In this document: positions 37,034 through 46,505 of the stretch, piece after piece
Numbering within the stretch: position 1 is the stretch's first letter
How the letters are laid out: each line of letters opens with the position of its first letter
Source of the DNA: Acidobacteriota bacterium
GTDB taxonomy: Bacteria; Acidobacteriota; Vicinamibacteria; Marinacidobacterales; Marinacidobacteraceae
Assembly (NCBI GenBank): GCA_022826825.1
Contig: JAJDUD010000061.1
Location: 124,001-188,000 of the forward strand
Length of the DNA: 64,000 nucleotides
Reading direction: 5' to 3'
Position numbers and translations under genes: made by a program
Notes under the pieces: generated by a model
What the model saw: the letters and a program-made list of their open reading frames with translations, nothing else
Database searches by the model: none
Told to the model about the DNA's origin: nothing

Positions 37034-37555
37034 TCAGTTCCGGATGCGGACGATCACGTTGCCCGCGATCACGGTCTCGCCGCTGCGCTGGAGGCGCAGG
37101 TAGACGCGGTAGGTGCCCGGCAGCGAGAAACGGTGGCTCCCGAAGAAGTAGGTCTCGATCTCCGAGCCTTCTTCGTAGGGATCGCAGTCCGGTTCGTACA
37201 CCGATTCGGTGTCGTCGTCCCAGTCCCAGACTTCTTCGAGGCAGTAGTAGTCCTCGGGGTTCTCGGCGGTGTCCAGATCCTCGAGGCGGGCGGTGATCCG
37301 CACGTCCAGGGACGGGCGGCGTGTCTCGCCGGGCATCCGCGGACGGAGGAACAACTGCCGGGGCGCCCGCAGCGTCAGCTTCGGTTCGACGACGGTTGGG
37401 GCCCACTCGTCGGAGGCCGCCCCGATCATGATGACCCGCGCGTATCCTCCCGACTCGGAGCGCTCGGAGCCCCCGCCGAGGAGCGCCGTGGGCAACAGCC
37501 CGGCCACGAAGCCGGCGACCACGACAGGGAGGCCGCGTGCAGCCCGAATGCGCAT
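37034..37555 (-). CDS. Exported protein, unknown function
   Basis: 173 residues with a signal peptide or N-terminal membrane anchor (GLPVVVAGFVAGLLPTALLG). The mature part seems to be a single beta-sandwich: LTLRAPRQLFLRPRM and SLPGTYRVYLRLQRSGETVI look like strands of an Ig- or PKD-like fold, with a very acidic loop containing two cysteines (YYCLEEVWDWDDD ... YEPDCDPYEEG) that could bind calcium. It begins ten bases after atpC, so it could be read through from the ATP synthase operon. No homologue is recognised. Confidence 0.65.
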   Translation of the reverse strand: MRIRAARGLPVVVAGFVAGLLPTALLGGGSERSESGGYARVIMIGAASDEWAPTVVEPKLTLRAPRQLFLRPRMPGETRRPSLDVRITARLEDLDTAENPEDYYCLEEVWDWDDDTESVYEPDCDPYEEGSEIETYFFGSHRFSLPGTYRVYLRLQRSGETVIAGNVIVRIRN

Positions 37556-37565
37556 TCAGCGGATT

Positions 37566-37991
37566 CTACGACTGTGCCTTGGTTTCTGCCTCCGCCGCCC
37601 GGAGACGGGCCTCCGCGCGGGCCACCGCCTGCTGCGCCTGCTCGACGTCGTAGGCGGCGCCGAACTCCTCGAGACGGGCCTTCGCCCGGTTCAGCGCGCC
37701 CTCGGCCCGCGCCAGGTCGATGTCCTGCGGGCGTTCCGCGGTTTCGGCGAGAACCGTCACGGTGTCGTCGAGGACCTCGAGGAAACCCCAGTGCACGGCC
37801 AGGTAGTGCTCCTCTTCGCCCTGGCGGTACTGAAGCTGGCCGCTGCGGATCTGGTAGAGGAGCGGGGCGTGACCGGGCAGGATGCCGACGTAGCCGAAGA
37901 CCGCCGGGGCCTCCACGTAGTCCACGTCGTCCCGGAACACCACCCCGCCGGGGGTGATGACCTCGAGCCGCAGGCGCGCCGGGGTGCTCAT
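37566..37991 (-). CDS. atpC: ATP synthase epsilon subunit
   Basis: 141 residues. An N-terminal beta-sandwich (LRLEVITPGGVVFRDDVDYV, YVGILPGHAPLLYQIRSGQL) and a C-terminal helical hairpin of alanine, glutamate and arginine are both present, as in epsilon subunits that link the rotor stalk to the c-ring and can inhibit ATP hydrolysis. It is the last ATP synthase gene of the cluster, 14 bases after the beta subunit. Confidence 0.93.
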   Translation of the reverse strand: MSTPARLRLEVITPGGVVFRDDVDYVEAPAVFGYVGILPGHAPLLYQIRSGQLQYRQGEEEHYLAVHWGFLEVLDDTVTVLAETAERPQDIDLARAEGALNRAKARLEEFGAAYDVEQAQQAVARAEARLRAAEAETKAQS

Positions 37992-38005
37992 GTTCGCCGG
38001 ACGCG

Positions 38006-39454
<1,449 letters not shown>

Positions 39455-40336
39455 TCAGTCGAGCGCTTCGGCGCCGCTTACGACTTCGAGAATCTCCTTC
39501 GTGATCGCCGCCTGCCGGACCCGGTTCATGGTCAGGGTCAGGTCGGCGATGAGTTCGTTCGCGTTCTTGGTTGCGTTGTCCATGGCGGTCATGCGCGCCG
39601 CCTGCTCGGCGGCCACCGATTCGAGCAGCGCCCGCCAGATCTGGTATTCGACGTGCCGCGGGAGGAGTTCCGCGAAGATCTCCGCTTCCGTTGGCTCATA
39701 GAAGAACTCCCGCGCGGTTCCGTCTTCGGAACCCGACAGCTCCAGCTTCTCGAGCGGCAGCAGCCGCTCGACCCGGACGTCCTGGCGAAGGATGTTCTTG
39801 AACTCGTTGAAGACCAGATAGATCGCGTCGAGGCCTTCCGGATCCTCGGGGTCCTCGCGGCGGTAACGCTCCATCAGGGGCGCCGCGACCTCCCGGGCGT
39901 GTTCGTAGCCGAGCGCCCGGAAGATGTCCTCGAGCGGATCCACGAGGCGCACCCCGCGGCGGCGGAAGTGCTCCTTGCCCTTGCGCCCGACGGCCCGGAC
40001 TCCAACCTCCTGCTCGCTCAGGGACTTGAGGAGGATCTCGGCGCGCTTCAGGACATTGGTGTTGAAGGATCCGCACAGCCCGCGGTCCGACGTGATCACC
40101 ACCACTTCGACCCGGCGCGGCGGCCGCTCGCGCAGCAGCGGATGGCTGTCGGTCCTGGCCCCCACCACCACCGAGTTCAGCACCTCCAGGATCCGCGCCG
40201 CGAAGGGCCGCGCCGAGACGATGGCCTCCTGGGCCCGGCGCAGGCGCGCGGTAGCGACCATCTTCATCGCCCGGGTGATCTGCTCGGTGTTCCGCACGCT
40301 GCGGGTGCGGCGGCGGAGTTCGAGGAGGGTCGGCAT
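39455..40336 (-). CDS. atpG: ATP synthase gamma subunit
   Basis: 293 residues. The N-terminal and C-terminal long helices that form the rotating central shaft are clear (LRRRTRSVRNTEQITRAMKM; MDNATKNANELIADLTLTMN), with the central Rossmann-like domain (VVVITSDRGLCGSFNTNVL) between. It lies 22 bases downstream of atpA. Confidence 0.96.
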   Translation of the reverse strand: MPTLLELRRRTRSVRNTEQITRAMKMVATARLRRAQEAIVSARPFAARILEVLNSVVVGARTDSHPLLRERPPRRVEVVVITSDRGLCGSFNTNVLKRAEILLKSLSEQEVGVRAVGRKGKEHFRRRGVRLVDPLEDIFRALGYEHAREVAAPLMERYRREDPEDPEGLDAIYLVFNEFKNILRQDVRVERLLPLEKLELSGSEDGTAREFFYEPTEAEIFAELLPRHVEYQIWRALLESVAAEQAARMTAMDNATKNANELIADLTLTMNRVRQAAITKEILEVVSGAEALD

Positions 40337-40357
40337 GGGACGGTACCGGAGGGGCGC

Positions 40358-41920
40358 CTATGCGGGGACCGGCGCCCGCGCCTCCGCTGCCGCGCTGACC
40401 GCCGCTTCCCCGGTGCGGAAGGCGTCGCGCTTGAACTCGGCGATCGCCTCCCGAAGCGCGGCGGTCAGCGAATCGTCCAGTTTCCGCTCCTCGCGCACCC
40501 GGGCCAGCGTGTCCGGATGGCGGGTCTCGAGGAACTCGTAGAGCCCCGTCTCGAAGCTCCGGCAATCAGCCAGCTCGAGGTCATCGAGGAAACCATCGTT
40601 CGCGGCGAAGATGACCGCCACCTGCTTCTCCACCGGCAGCGGCTCGTACTGGTCCTGCTTCAGGACTTCGGTGAGGCGCTCTCCCTTGGCCAACTGGGCC
40701 TGGGTGGCCTTGTCGAGGTCCGAGCCGAACTGCGCGAACGCCGCCATCTCCCGATACTGCGCGAGCTGCAACCGCATGGTGCCGGCGACCTGCCGCATCG
40801 CGCGGATCTGCGCCGAACCGCCCACCCGGCTGACCGAGTTGCCGACGTTGATGGCGGGCCGGATGCCGGCGTTGAAGAGGTCTCCCTCGAGGTAGATCTG
40901 CCCGTCCGTGATCGAGATCACGTTCGTGGGCACGTAGGCCGACAGGTCGCCGGCCTGGGTCTCGATGAAGGGGAAGGCGGTGAGGGAGCCTCCTCCCCGC
41001 TTGTCGGAGAGCTTGGCGGCGCGCTCGAGCAGCCGCGAGTGGAGATAGAAGACGTCGCCGGGATAGGCCTCGCGGCCCGGCGGCCGCCGCAGGAGCAGCG
41101 AAATCTCGCGGTAGGCGGCGGCGTGCTTCGAGAGGTCGTCGTAGATGCAGAGGGCGTGCCCGCCGTGGTCCATGAAGAACTCGCCCATCGCGCACCCGGA
41201 ATAGGGTGCGAGGTACTGGAGCGGCGCCGGCTCGGACGCCGCCGCGGAAACGATGATCGAGTGGTCGAGCGCCCCGTGGTCCTCGAGCGTCTGCACCACC
41301 TGGGCAACCGTCGACAGCTTCTGCCCGACCGCGACGTAGACGCAGACGACGCCGGTGTCCCGCTGGTTGATGATCGCGTCCACCGCGATCGCGGTCTTCC
41401 CGGTCTGGCGGTCTCCGATGATGAGCTCACGCTGGCCGCGGCCGATGGGAATCATGGCGTCCACCGCCTTGACTCCGGTCTGGAGCGGCTCCTTCACCGG
41501 CTGCCGGGCGACGATGCCCGGGGCGATGCGCTCCACCGCGCCCGTTTCGGTCGTTTCGATCGGTCCCTTGCCGTCGAGCGGACGGCCCAGGGCATCCACC
41601 ACGCGCCCCTTCATGGCCTCGCCCACCGGCACCTGCAGGATCCGCCGGGTGCGCTTCGCGGTGTCTCCCTCCCGGATCGAGGTCACGTCGCCGAAGAGAA
41701 CGAGCCCCACGGACGACTCTTCGAGGTTCAGCGCGAGGCCGAACACGTCGTTGGGCAGCTCCACCAGCTCGCCGTACATGACCCCTTCCAGGCCATGCAC
41801 GCGGGCGATCCCGTCCCCGGAGGAGACGACGGTTCCAACTTCCGCGACATCGACGCCGGTGTCATGGCCGGCGATCTGTTCCCGCAACAGGGCGGCGATT
41901 TCGTCTGCTCGAATACTCAT
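40358..41920 (-). CDS. atpA: ATP synthase alpha subunit
   Basis: 520 residues. It has the non-catalytic nucleotide site P-loop [15 protein letters not shown], the conserved [21 protein letters not shown]-terminal crown, and the [14 protein letters not shown] signature with the arginine that reaches into the catalytic site. It alternates with beta in the F1 hexamer. About 43 bases separate it from atpH. Confidence 0.97.
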   Translation of the reverse strand: MSIRADEIAALLREQIAGHDTGVDVAEVGTVVSSGDGIARVHGLEGVMYGELVELPNDVFGLALNLEESSVGLVLFGDVTSIREGDTAKRTRRILQVPVGEAMKGRVVDALGRPLDGKGPIETTETGAVERIAPGIVARQPVKEPLQTGVKAVDAMIPIGRGQRELIIGDRQTGKTAIAVDAIINQRDTGVVCVYVAVGQKLSTVAQVVQTLEDHGALDHSIIVSAAASEPAPLQYLAPYSGCAMGEFFMDHGGHALCIYDDLSKHAAAYREISLLLRRPPGREAYPGDVFYLHSRLLERAAKLSDKRGGGSLTAFPFIETQAGDLSAYVPTNVISITDGQIYLEGDLFNAGIRPAINVGNSVSRVGGSAQIRAMRQVAGTMRLQLAQYREMAAFAQFGSDLDKATQAQLAKGERLTEVLKQDQYEPLPVEKQVAVIFAANDGFLDDLELADCRSFETGLYEFLETRHPDTLARVREERKLDDSLTAALREAIAEFKRDAFRTGEAAVSAAAEARAPVPA

Positions 41921-41963
41921 GGGTTTTCCTATAACGTATTGATTCCAGGGCCTTTATGATGCA

Positions 41964-42512
41964 TCATGCCCCGTACTTCTCCTCGAACCGGGAGAGCTGA
42001 CGGCTCACGCTGGCGTCGTAGATGCGGTTCCCGATGCGGATGACGAATCCGCCGAGCAGTTCCGGGTCCTCGCGGAAGCGCAGCCTGGGAGTGCCGGAAA
42101 AAGCGGATGCCAGCGCCGCCTCGAGGCTCGCCCGGTCCCGCTCGTCCAGTTGGCGCGCGGAAACCACTTCCGCTTCGACGATCCCCCGATGCTCATCCAG
42201 CGCCGCCCGAAACGCCGCCGCGGTCTCCGCCAGGTGACCGGATCGCTCCCGGGCCACCATGACCGAGACGAACCTGCCGAGATCGGAGTCCGGCAGGATC
42301 CGGTCGGCGACCGCCTTCGCCGCCGCCGCGCGCCGCTGCCGCGGGATCGCCGGCGAGGTCAGCGTCTTCAGGAGTTCGGGGGAGCGGTCGAGCGAAGCCG
42401 CAAACTCGTCGAGACCTCCCGCCAGCGGCTCCAGCTTCTCCTCGTCGCCGCGGGCCACCACCGTGTCCAGGAGGATGCCCGCGTAGTGGCGGGCCACGTC
42501 GCTGGAGACCAA
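41964..42512 (-). CDS. atpH: ATP synthase delta subunit
   Basis: 182 residues, matching the usual delta length. The N-terminal helical bundle (VARHYAGILLDTVVARGDEE) and C-terminal stalk-binding region (LRFREDPELLGGFVIRIGNR) are recognisable. It joins the peripheral stalk to the top of F1. The likely start is TTG at 42512, four bases after the atpF stop; a GTG five codons further on is an alternative. Confidence 0.92.
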   Translation of the reverse strand: MVSSDVARHYAGILLDTVVARGDEEKLEPLAGGLDEFAASLDRSPELLKTLTSPAIPRQRRAAAAKAVADRILPDSDLGRFVSVMVARERSGHLAETAAAFRAALDEHRGIVEAEVVSARQLDERDRASLEAALASAFSGTPRLRFREDPELLGGFVIRIGNRIYDASVSRQLSRFEEKYGA

Positions 42513-42516
42513 CCTT

Positions 42517-43119
42517 CTAGTCCCGGCGAATCGCCGTCATCCCGGCGTCGATCAGGCGCCGATGGTCTTCCTCGGACATGGTGTCGCGGAGCCGCGTCCG
42601 CGCGATCTCGACGGCCGCCCGCGCGGCTCCCGCGGAAAGGCGGCGCTCGGCGACCCGCACCTCCTGATTCAGTTCGGCCTGGGCCGCAGCGCCGATCTTC
42701 CGGGCCTGTTCTTCGGCGGCCGCCACGATGCGGCGCCCCTCGGCGGTCGCGGCTTCGGTGATCCGCTCGCGCGCCGCTTCCACCTCATCGTCCAGCTCGC
42801 GAAACCGCTCCGTCGCTCGTTCGGCGGCGCGGGCAGCCTCCTCGCGGTCCGCCCGCGCCGCGGCGAGCTGCTCCCGAATCTGGAGCGCCCGCGCCTCGAG
42901 GTAGCCGGCGATCGGCTTGCGAAGCGCGAGGACCAGAACCGTCGCGAGGATCGTGAAGTTGACGATCTTCGGCAGATTCGAGGCCCCTTCCTCGGCAGCG
43001 AACGCCGGCGCCGCCATGGTGGCCAGGATGGCGCTGGCGAGGGCCGCCGCGACCAGGAGCGGCCGCCGTGCCCGCATGGCTCCTGCTCCGGGAAAGACGC
43101 GCCGCCGAGACCGCTTCAT
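42517..43119 (-). CDS. atpF: ATP synthase b subunit, with N-terminal signal-like segment
   Basis: 200 residues. The ATG at 43119 lies in an ATGA overlap with the b' gene. A basic stretch is followed by a signal-peptide-like segment (LLVAAALASAILATMAAPAFAA, split here by no stop) and then the true membrane anchor (FTILATVLVLALRKPIAGYL) and a long charged coiled coil that forms the peripheral stalk. The cleavable-looking leader is unusual compared with E. coli b, but is known in some lineages with b/b' pairs. An internal ATG at about 43077 is an alternative start. Confidence 0.9.
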   Translation of the reverse strand: MKRSRRRVFPGAGAMRARRPLLVAAALASAILATMAAPAFAAEEGASNLPKIVNFTILATVLVLALRKPIAGYLEARALQIREQLAAARADREEAARAAERATERFRELDDEVEAARERITEAATAEGRRIVAAAEEQARKIGAAAQAELNQEVRVAERRLSAGAARAAVEIARTRLRDTMSEEDHRRLIDAGMTAIRRD

Positions 43120-43544
43120 GAAGCGCGGCGCAGGACCCGGGCGGTCAAGTCGTTCGCCAGACTCTCGGCAGCCGTTTCGAGTTCGGAGGCCGCGCGCGTG
43201 GTCTGCTCCCGGAGCGAATCCTTGCCCGCCTGGAGCGTCGCCGCCGCCTCTTCCCGGGCCGCGAGCAGCGTGGCGTCGGCGCGCTCCCCGGCCTCGCGCC
43301 GGATCCGGTCCATCTCGCGGTAGCCCTCCTCGCGCACGGCCGCGACCGCCGCTGAAACCCGGGTCTCCGCGGCCTGGACGTCGGCCTCCGCCGCTTCGCG
43401 GGCCTGACGGGCGCCTCCGACCTGCTCCTCCCGCGCCTCCATGGCGCGCGCCAGGGGCTCGAAGAACTGCCGCTTCAGGACCAGCGTCAGGCACACCACG
43501 ATCACCGACACGATCAGGGCGGTGATGTCAGGAATGATGGTCAC
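43116..43544 (-). CDS. ATP synthase b' subunit
   Basis: 142 residues: one N-terminal membrane helix (ITALIVSVIVVCLTLVLKR) followed by the motif FFEPLARAMEARE and a long Ala/Glu/Arg-rich coiled coil. This is the second stalk subunit that pairs with b in organisms having a heterodimeric peripheral stalk. It is the first ATP synthase gene of the cluster. The 170 bases upstream, 43545-43714, hold no other gene; a promoter is expected there but I see no convincing consensus. Confidence 0.9.
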   Translation of the reverse strand: MTIIPDITALIVSVIVVCLTLVLKRQFFEPLARAMEAREEQVGGARQAREAAEADVQAAETRVSAAVAAVREEGYREMDRIRREAGERADATLLAAREEAAATLQAGKDSLREQTTRAASELETAAESLANDLTARVLRRAS

Positions 43545-43714
43545 GAAACCTGCGGCCTACAGGAGGCGAGGGAGCGAGCCGCCCTACCGGAAGTGGGGAG
43601 GAATCGGTCGGGAAACCGAGGGCGGCCGGATGCGCGCGGTCTGGCGAACCAGCCCGCCACGGACGGCGCGAAGGCTATCACCCGGCCCCGGGGTTGCCAA
43701 GGATTCGGGCGTTG

Positions 43715-44143
43715 TCAGGTGCTGGCGCTTTCGGGTTCGTTTGGCGGCGCTGCCGGGGCCGGATTGGCCGCTGCCTGGGACGGCGAGCGCTTGTAGTCGC
43801 GGTGGACCTGAAAGTGAGCGCCGTCGGCGTCGCTCTTGGCTTCCAGGGTCAGGTTGGCGGCCTGGACCGCAACCCCCGCGATGGACCCTCCGGAATGCAC
43901 GATGACGTCCTGGGCCGCGATCTCGCCGCTCACCCGGCCGCCGCCTTCCACGACGACGCGCTGGGCGTAGATCCGGCCGTCGAAGTTCCCGGAGTTGCCG
44001 ACCGAAACTTCGTCCTCGGAGTGGATTTCTCCTACGAACTCCCCGTTCACGTTGAAGGGACCGGGCGCATTCAGTCGGCCTGAAAGACGCGAACCGGATC
44101 CGACGTATCCGCTATGGGCGTCCCGCGATGGGTCTCGTGCCAT
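43715..44143 (-). CDS. Bactofilin
   Basis: A 142-residue polymer-forming cytoskeletal protein. The central 95 residues are the bactofilin (DUF583) right-handed beta-helix, with glycine and valine recurring at regular spacing (VGSGSRLSGRLNAPGPFNVN; GRIYAQRVVVEGGGRVSGEI). The N-terminal tail is polar and the C-terminal tail is rich in Ala and Pro. It lies four bases after parB, a pairing seen in myxobacteria, where bactofilins help position the ParAB-parS system. A role in chromosome segregation or cell shape is therefore likely. Confidence 0.92.
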   Translation of the reverse strand: MARDPSRDAHSGYVGSGSRLSGRLNAPGPFNVNGEFVGEIHSEDEVSVGNSGNFDGRIYAQRVVVEGGGRVSGEIAAQDVIVHSGGSIAGVAVQAANLTLEAKSDADGAHFQVHRDYKRSPSQAAANPAPAAPPNEPESAST

Positions 44144-44147
44144 CGTT

Positions 44148-45008
44148 CTATTCGCTCACTTCCCGTTCAGTGGTCAACACGACGTAGATGCGGTGGAGGT
44201 CATCCTCGGAGAAAAATTGTATCTGGACGGCGCCACCCTTGCCACGCCGCCGGATCCGGACGGGAAACCCGACGGCGCGCTGCATCCGCTGCTGCGCATC
44301 GCGCGTGTTCGGATCCAGGCCAGGCGGCCCGGATCGCTTCGGCTGACCGGGCGCGCTGCCCTCCCGTGCCCGCTTGACCCGGCGTTCGACCTCCCGAACC
44401 GAAAGATCGCCCCGGATGATCTCCTCGGCGAGTTGAGCCTGGGTCGCGGCGTCGAGGGGAACGAGCGCCCGGCCCGCCGCCGCGCGCAGCTTCCCCGTTT
44501 CCACGAGACGCCGTACCTGGGGGGTCAACTCCAGGAGCCGGAGCGTGTTCGTCACCGCGGTGCGGCTGCGCCCGACCTCCGAGGCGATGGCGCCGTGGGT
44601 CATGCTTCCCGCATCGGCGAGCCGGCGAAAGGCGAGCGCCTCCTCAATCGGGTTGAGATCCTCCCGTTGCAGGTTCTCGACCAGCGCCAGCAACCCGACG
44701 TCCTCATCGGAGGCCTCACGAACCACGACCGGCACGCGCTCGAGACCCGCCAACCGGGCGGCGCGCCAACGGCGTTCGCCGGCGATGATCTGGAATCTCC
44801 CGGCCTGCGGCCGGACCACGATCGGTTCGATGACGCCGCGGGCGGCGATGGAGGCCGCCAGTCCTTCGAGGTTTTCGGCGGCGATCTGCGAGCGCGGCTG
44901 CGCGGGATTCGGCGCCAGTTCCCCGACCGGCACGGAACGGGGTCCGTCGGTCGACACGGCCGATGGAAGCAGGGCATCGAGGCCACGCCCCAGACCACGC
45001 CGCTTCAC
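44148..45008 (-). CDS. parB: Chromosome partitioning protein ParB
   Basis: 286 residues. It begins with the RGLGRGLDALLP ParA-stimulating motif, then the CTPase domain (box IIAGERRWRAARLAG and ENLQREDLNPIEEA) and the parS-binding helix-turn-helix (THGAIASEVGRSRTAVTNTL). The start is GTG 45008, in a GTGA overlap with the parA stop. It should load at the parS site 0.8 kb away and form a sliding clamp near the origin. Confidence 0.96.
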   Translation of the reverse strand: MKRRGLGRGLDALLPSAVSTDGPRSVPVGELAPNPAQPRSQIAAENLEGLAASIAARGVIEPIVVRPQAGRFQIIAGERRWRAARLAGLERVPVVVREASDEDVGLLALVENLQREDLNPIEEALAFRRLADAGSMTHGAIASEVGRSRTAVTNTLRLLELTPQVRRLVETGKLRAAAGRALVPLDAATQAQLAEEIIRGDLSVREVERRVKRAREGSAPGQPKRSGPPGLDPNTRDAQQRMQRAVGFPVRIRRRGKGGAVQIQFFSEDDLHRIYVVLTTEREVSE

Positions 45009-45781
45009 CGGGAAAGAACCTCTTGCGCCAGGTCCGCGTAGGCGACCGCCACCTTGGAACGCGGGTCGTAGATCTGGAGCGGGAGCCCGTAAGAGGGCGC
45101 CTCGGCGGCCCGGACCGAGCGGGGAACGATGGAGTCGAACACCCGGTCCCCAAGTTTGCCCCGAACCTCGGCGATGACGTCGCGAGCGAGGTTCGTGCGC
45201 CGGTCAACCATGGTGAAGAGGACTCCCAGCAGATCGAGCCCCGGGTTCCACGACCGCCCGATCCGGGTCACGGTGTCGAGCAGCCGGGAAAGTCCCTGCA
45301 TCGCAAAGAACTCGCATTGCATGGGGACCACGACGGCGTTCGCGGCCACGAGAGCGTTGACAGTCAGCAGGCCCAGGGACGGAGGACAGTCCAGCAGGAC
45401 GAATTCGGTGCCCGGATCGTCCCCGGCGTAGTCCGAAAGGCTCCCACGGAGCCGGAGCGCCCGGCTTTGGGGGTCCGGATCGTCGGCCGCGATCTGCAGG
45501 TCCGCGGCAGCCAGTGACGGATCGGAAGGACACGCAGTCAGATTCGGAATGTCGGTGCCCAGAACGGCGCGGCCGAACGGTTCCCGGTCCACGAGCACGT
45601 CATAGATGCTGTATCCGTCCTCGGCGATCTGAAGCCCGAGACTGGTGGTGAGATTGCTCTGAGGATCCAGGTCCACGACCAGGCAACGGTGCCCGCTCAT
45701 CGCGAGAGCCGCGCCCAGGTTCACCGTGGTGGTGGTCTTGCCAACTCCCCCCTTCTGGTTGACGACCGCCAGAATCCTCAT
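45005..45781 (-). CDS. parA: Chromosome partitioning ATPase ParA/Soj
   Basis: 258 residues. The deviant Walker A motif KGGVGKTTT is intact, with LLDCPPSLGLLTVNAL (Walker B region) and VVDLDPQSNLTTSLG. I choose ATG 45781 because the ATPase fold starts at residue 2. The frame upstream overlaps the rsmG end and the parS site. It forms a gradient that moves ParB-parS complexes, and may also act on DnaA. Confidence 0.96.
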   Translation of the reverse strand: MRILAVVNQKGGVGKTTTTVNLGAALAMSGHRCLVVDLDPQSNLTTSLGLQIAEDGYSIYDVLVDREPFGRAVLGTDIPNLTACPSDPSLAAADLQIAADDPDPQSRALRLRGSLSDYAGDDPGTEFVLLDCPPSLGLLTVNALVAANAVVVPMQCEFFAMQGLSRLLDTVTRIGRSWNPGLDLLGVLFTMVDRRTNLARDVIAEVRGKLGDRVFDSIVPRSVRAAEAPSYGLPLQIYDPRSKVAVAYADLAQEVLSR

Positions 45782-45826
45782 CTGGAGGGGTCCGAGACTA
45801 CCACGATGATCCGTCGCGTTACCTTG

Positions 45827-45842
45827 TGTTTCACGTGAAACA
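45827..45842. other. parS: parS centromere site
   Basis: A perfect 16-base match to the consensus TGTTTCACGTGAAACA, lying between the rsmG stop and the parA start and about 5.5 kb from the origin. It is the only perfect copy I found in the window. Confidence 0.95.
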
Positions 45843-45851
45843 ACGCGGCGT

Positions 45852-46505
45852 TCAGCGCGACGTTGTACGGGTCCGTCCGATCCAGACAACCCCCCGGTCC
45901 GCAGGGACGAATTCCTCGTCGAAGAGGCCACTCTCGAGCCTTGCGCTCTCCCGGGCGGGACGGGAGGTCGGCCAGATCACCGGCGCCCCGGCGGGCATTC
46001 CGGCGGCGAGCATGGTCCATTCGGCGGCCTGCAACTTCACCGCGCGCATCGTCACGGCCGCAGCGCGCGCCACCTCGGCCTGTCCCGTCTCAGATCTCAA
46101 GAACTCCTTGAGCCTTTGCCTGACCACGCGAACGCGCGCGCCCAGCCCGAGTTTGTCGCTGGCCATCTCCAAAAAGGCGGCGGAGGTCTGCCGCGGCTCC
46201 AGCAGGATCCAGTTCCCACCTCCGGCGATCGCGAGCGGCAGCGCCGGGGTTCCCCCTCCGCTCCCGATGTCGAGGAAGGGACCGCGCTCCGGCAGCAGTT
46301 GGCCCAGGAGCAGGGCCTCCCGAAAGTAGTAGCGCGCGAGGTCTTCCGGAGAGCGAAAACCCGTGATGCCGGCTCCCCTCCAGGCGCACAGCATCTCGAA
46401 GAGCTGCGCGAGCTGTTCGCGCGCCGCGGGAGAAACCGGCGGCCCGGTTCCGGTCAGCGCCTCGTTCAGAGGACCGCTGGAGTGGGCTGCCGCTCCGGCG
46501 CTCAC
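45852..46505 (-). CDS. rsmG: 16S rRNA m7G527 methyltransferase RsmG (GidB)
   Basis: 217 residues, start GTG 46505 in a GTGA overlap with the yidC stop. The SAM-binding loop DIGSGGGTPALPLAI and the following WILLEPRQTSAAFLEM match RsmG, which methylates G527 of 16S rRNA. Its loss commonly gives low-level streptomycin resistance. Position between yidC and parA matches origin regions lacking mnmE/mnmG. Confidence 0.9.
   Translation of the reverse strand: MSAGAAAHSSGPLNEALTGTGPPVSPAAREQLAQLFEMLCAWRGAGITGFRSPEDLARYYFREALLLGQLLPERGPFLDIGSGGGTPALPLAIAGGGNWILLEPRQTSAAFLEMASDKLGLGARVRVVRQRLKEFLRSETGQAEVARAAAVTMRAVKLQAAEWTMLAAGMPAGAPVIWPTSRPARESARLESGLFDEEFVPADRGVVWIGRTRTTSR

Noticed and set aside
45782-45931. 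Longer ParA with about 50 extra N-terminal residues.
   Set aside because: The extension would run through the parS site and into rsmG, while the ATPase fold begins right at ATG 45781.
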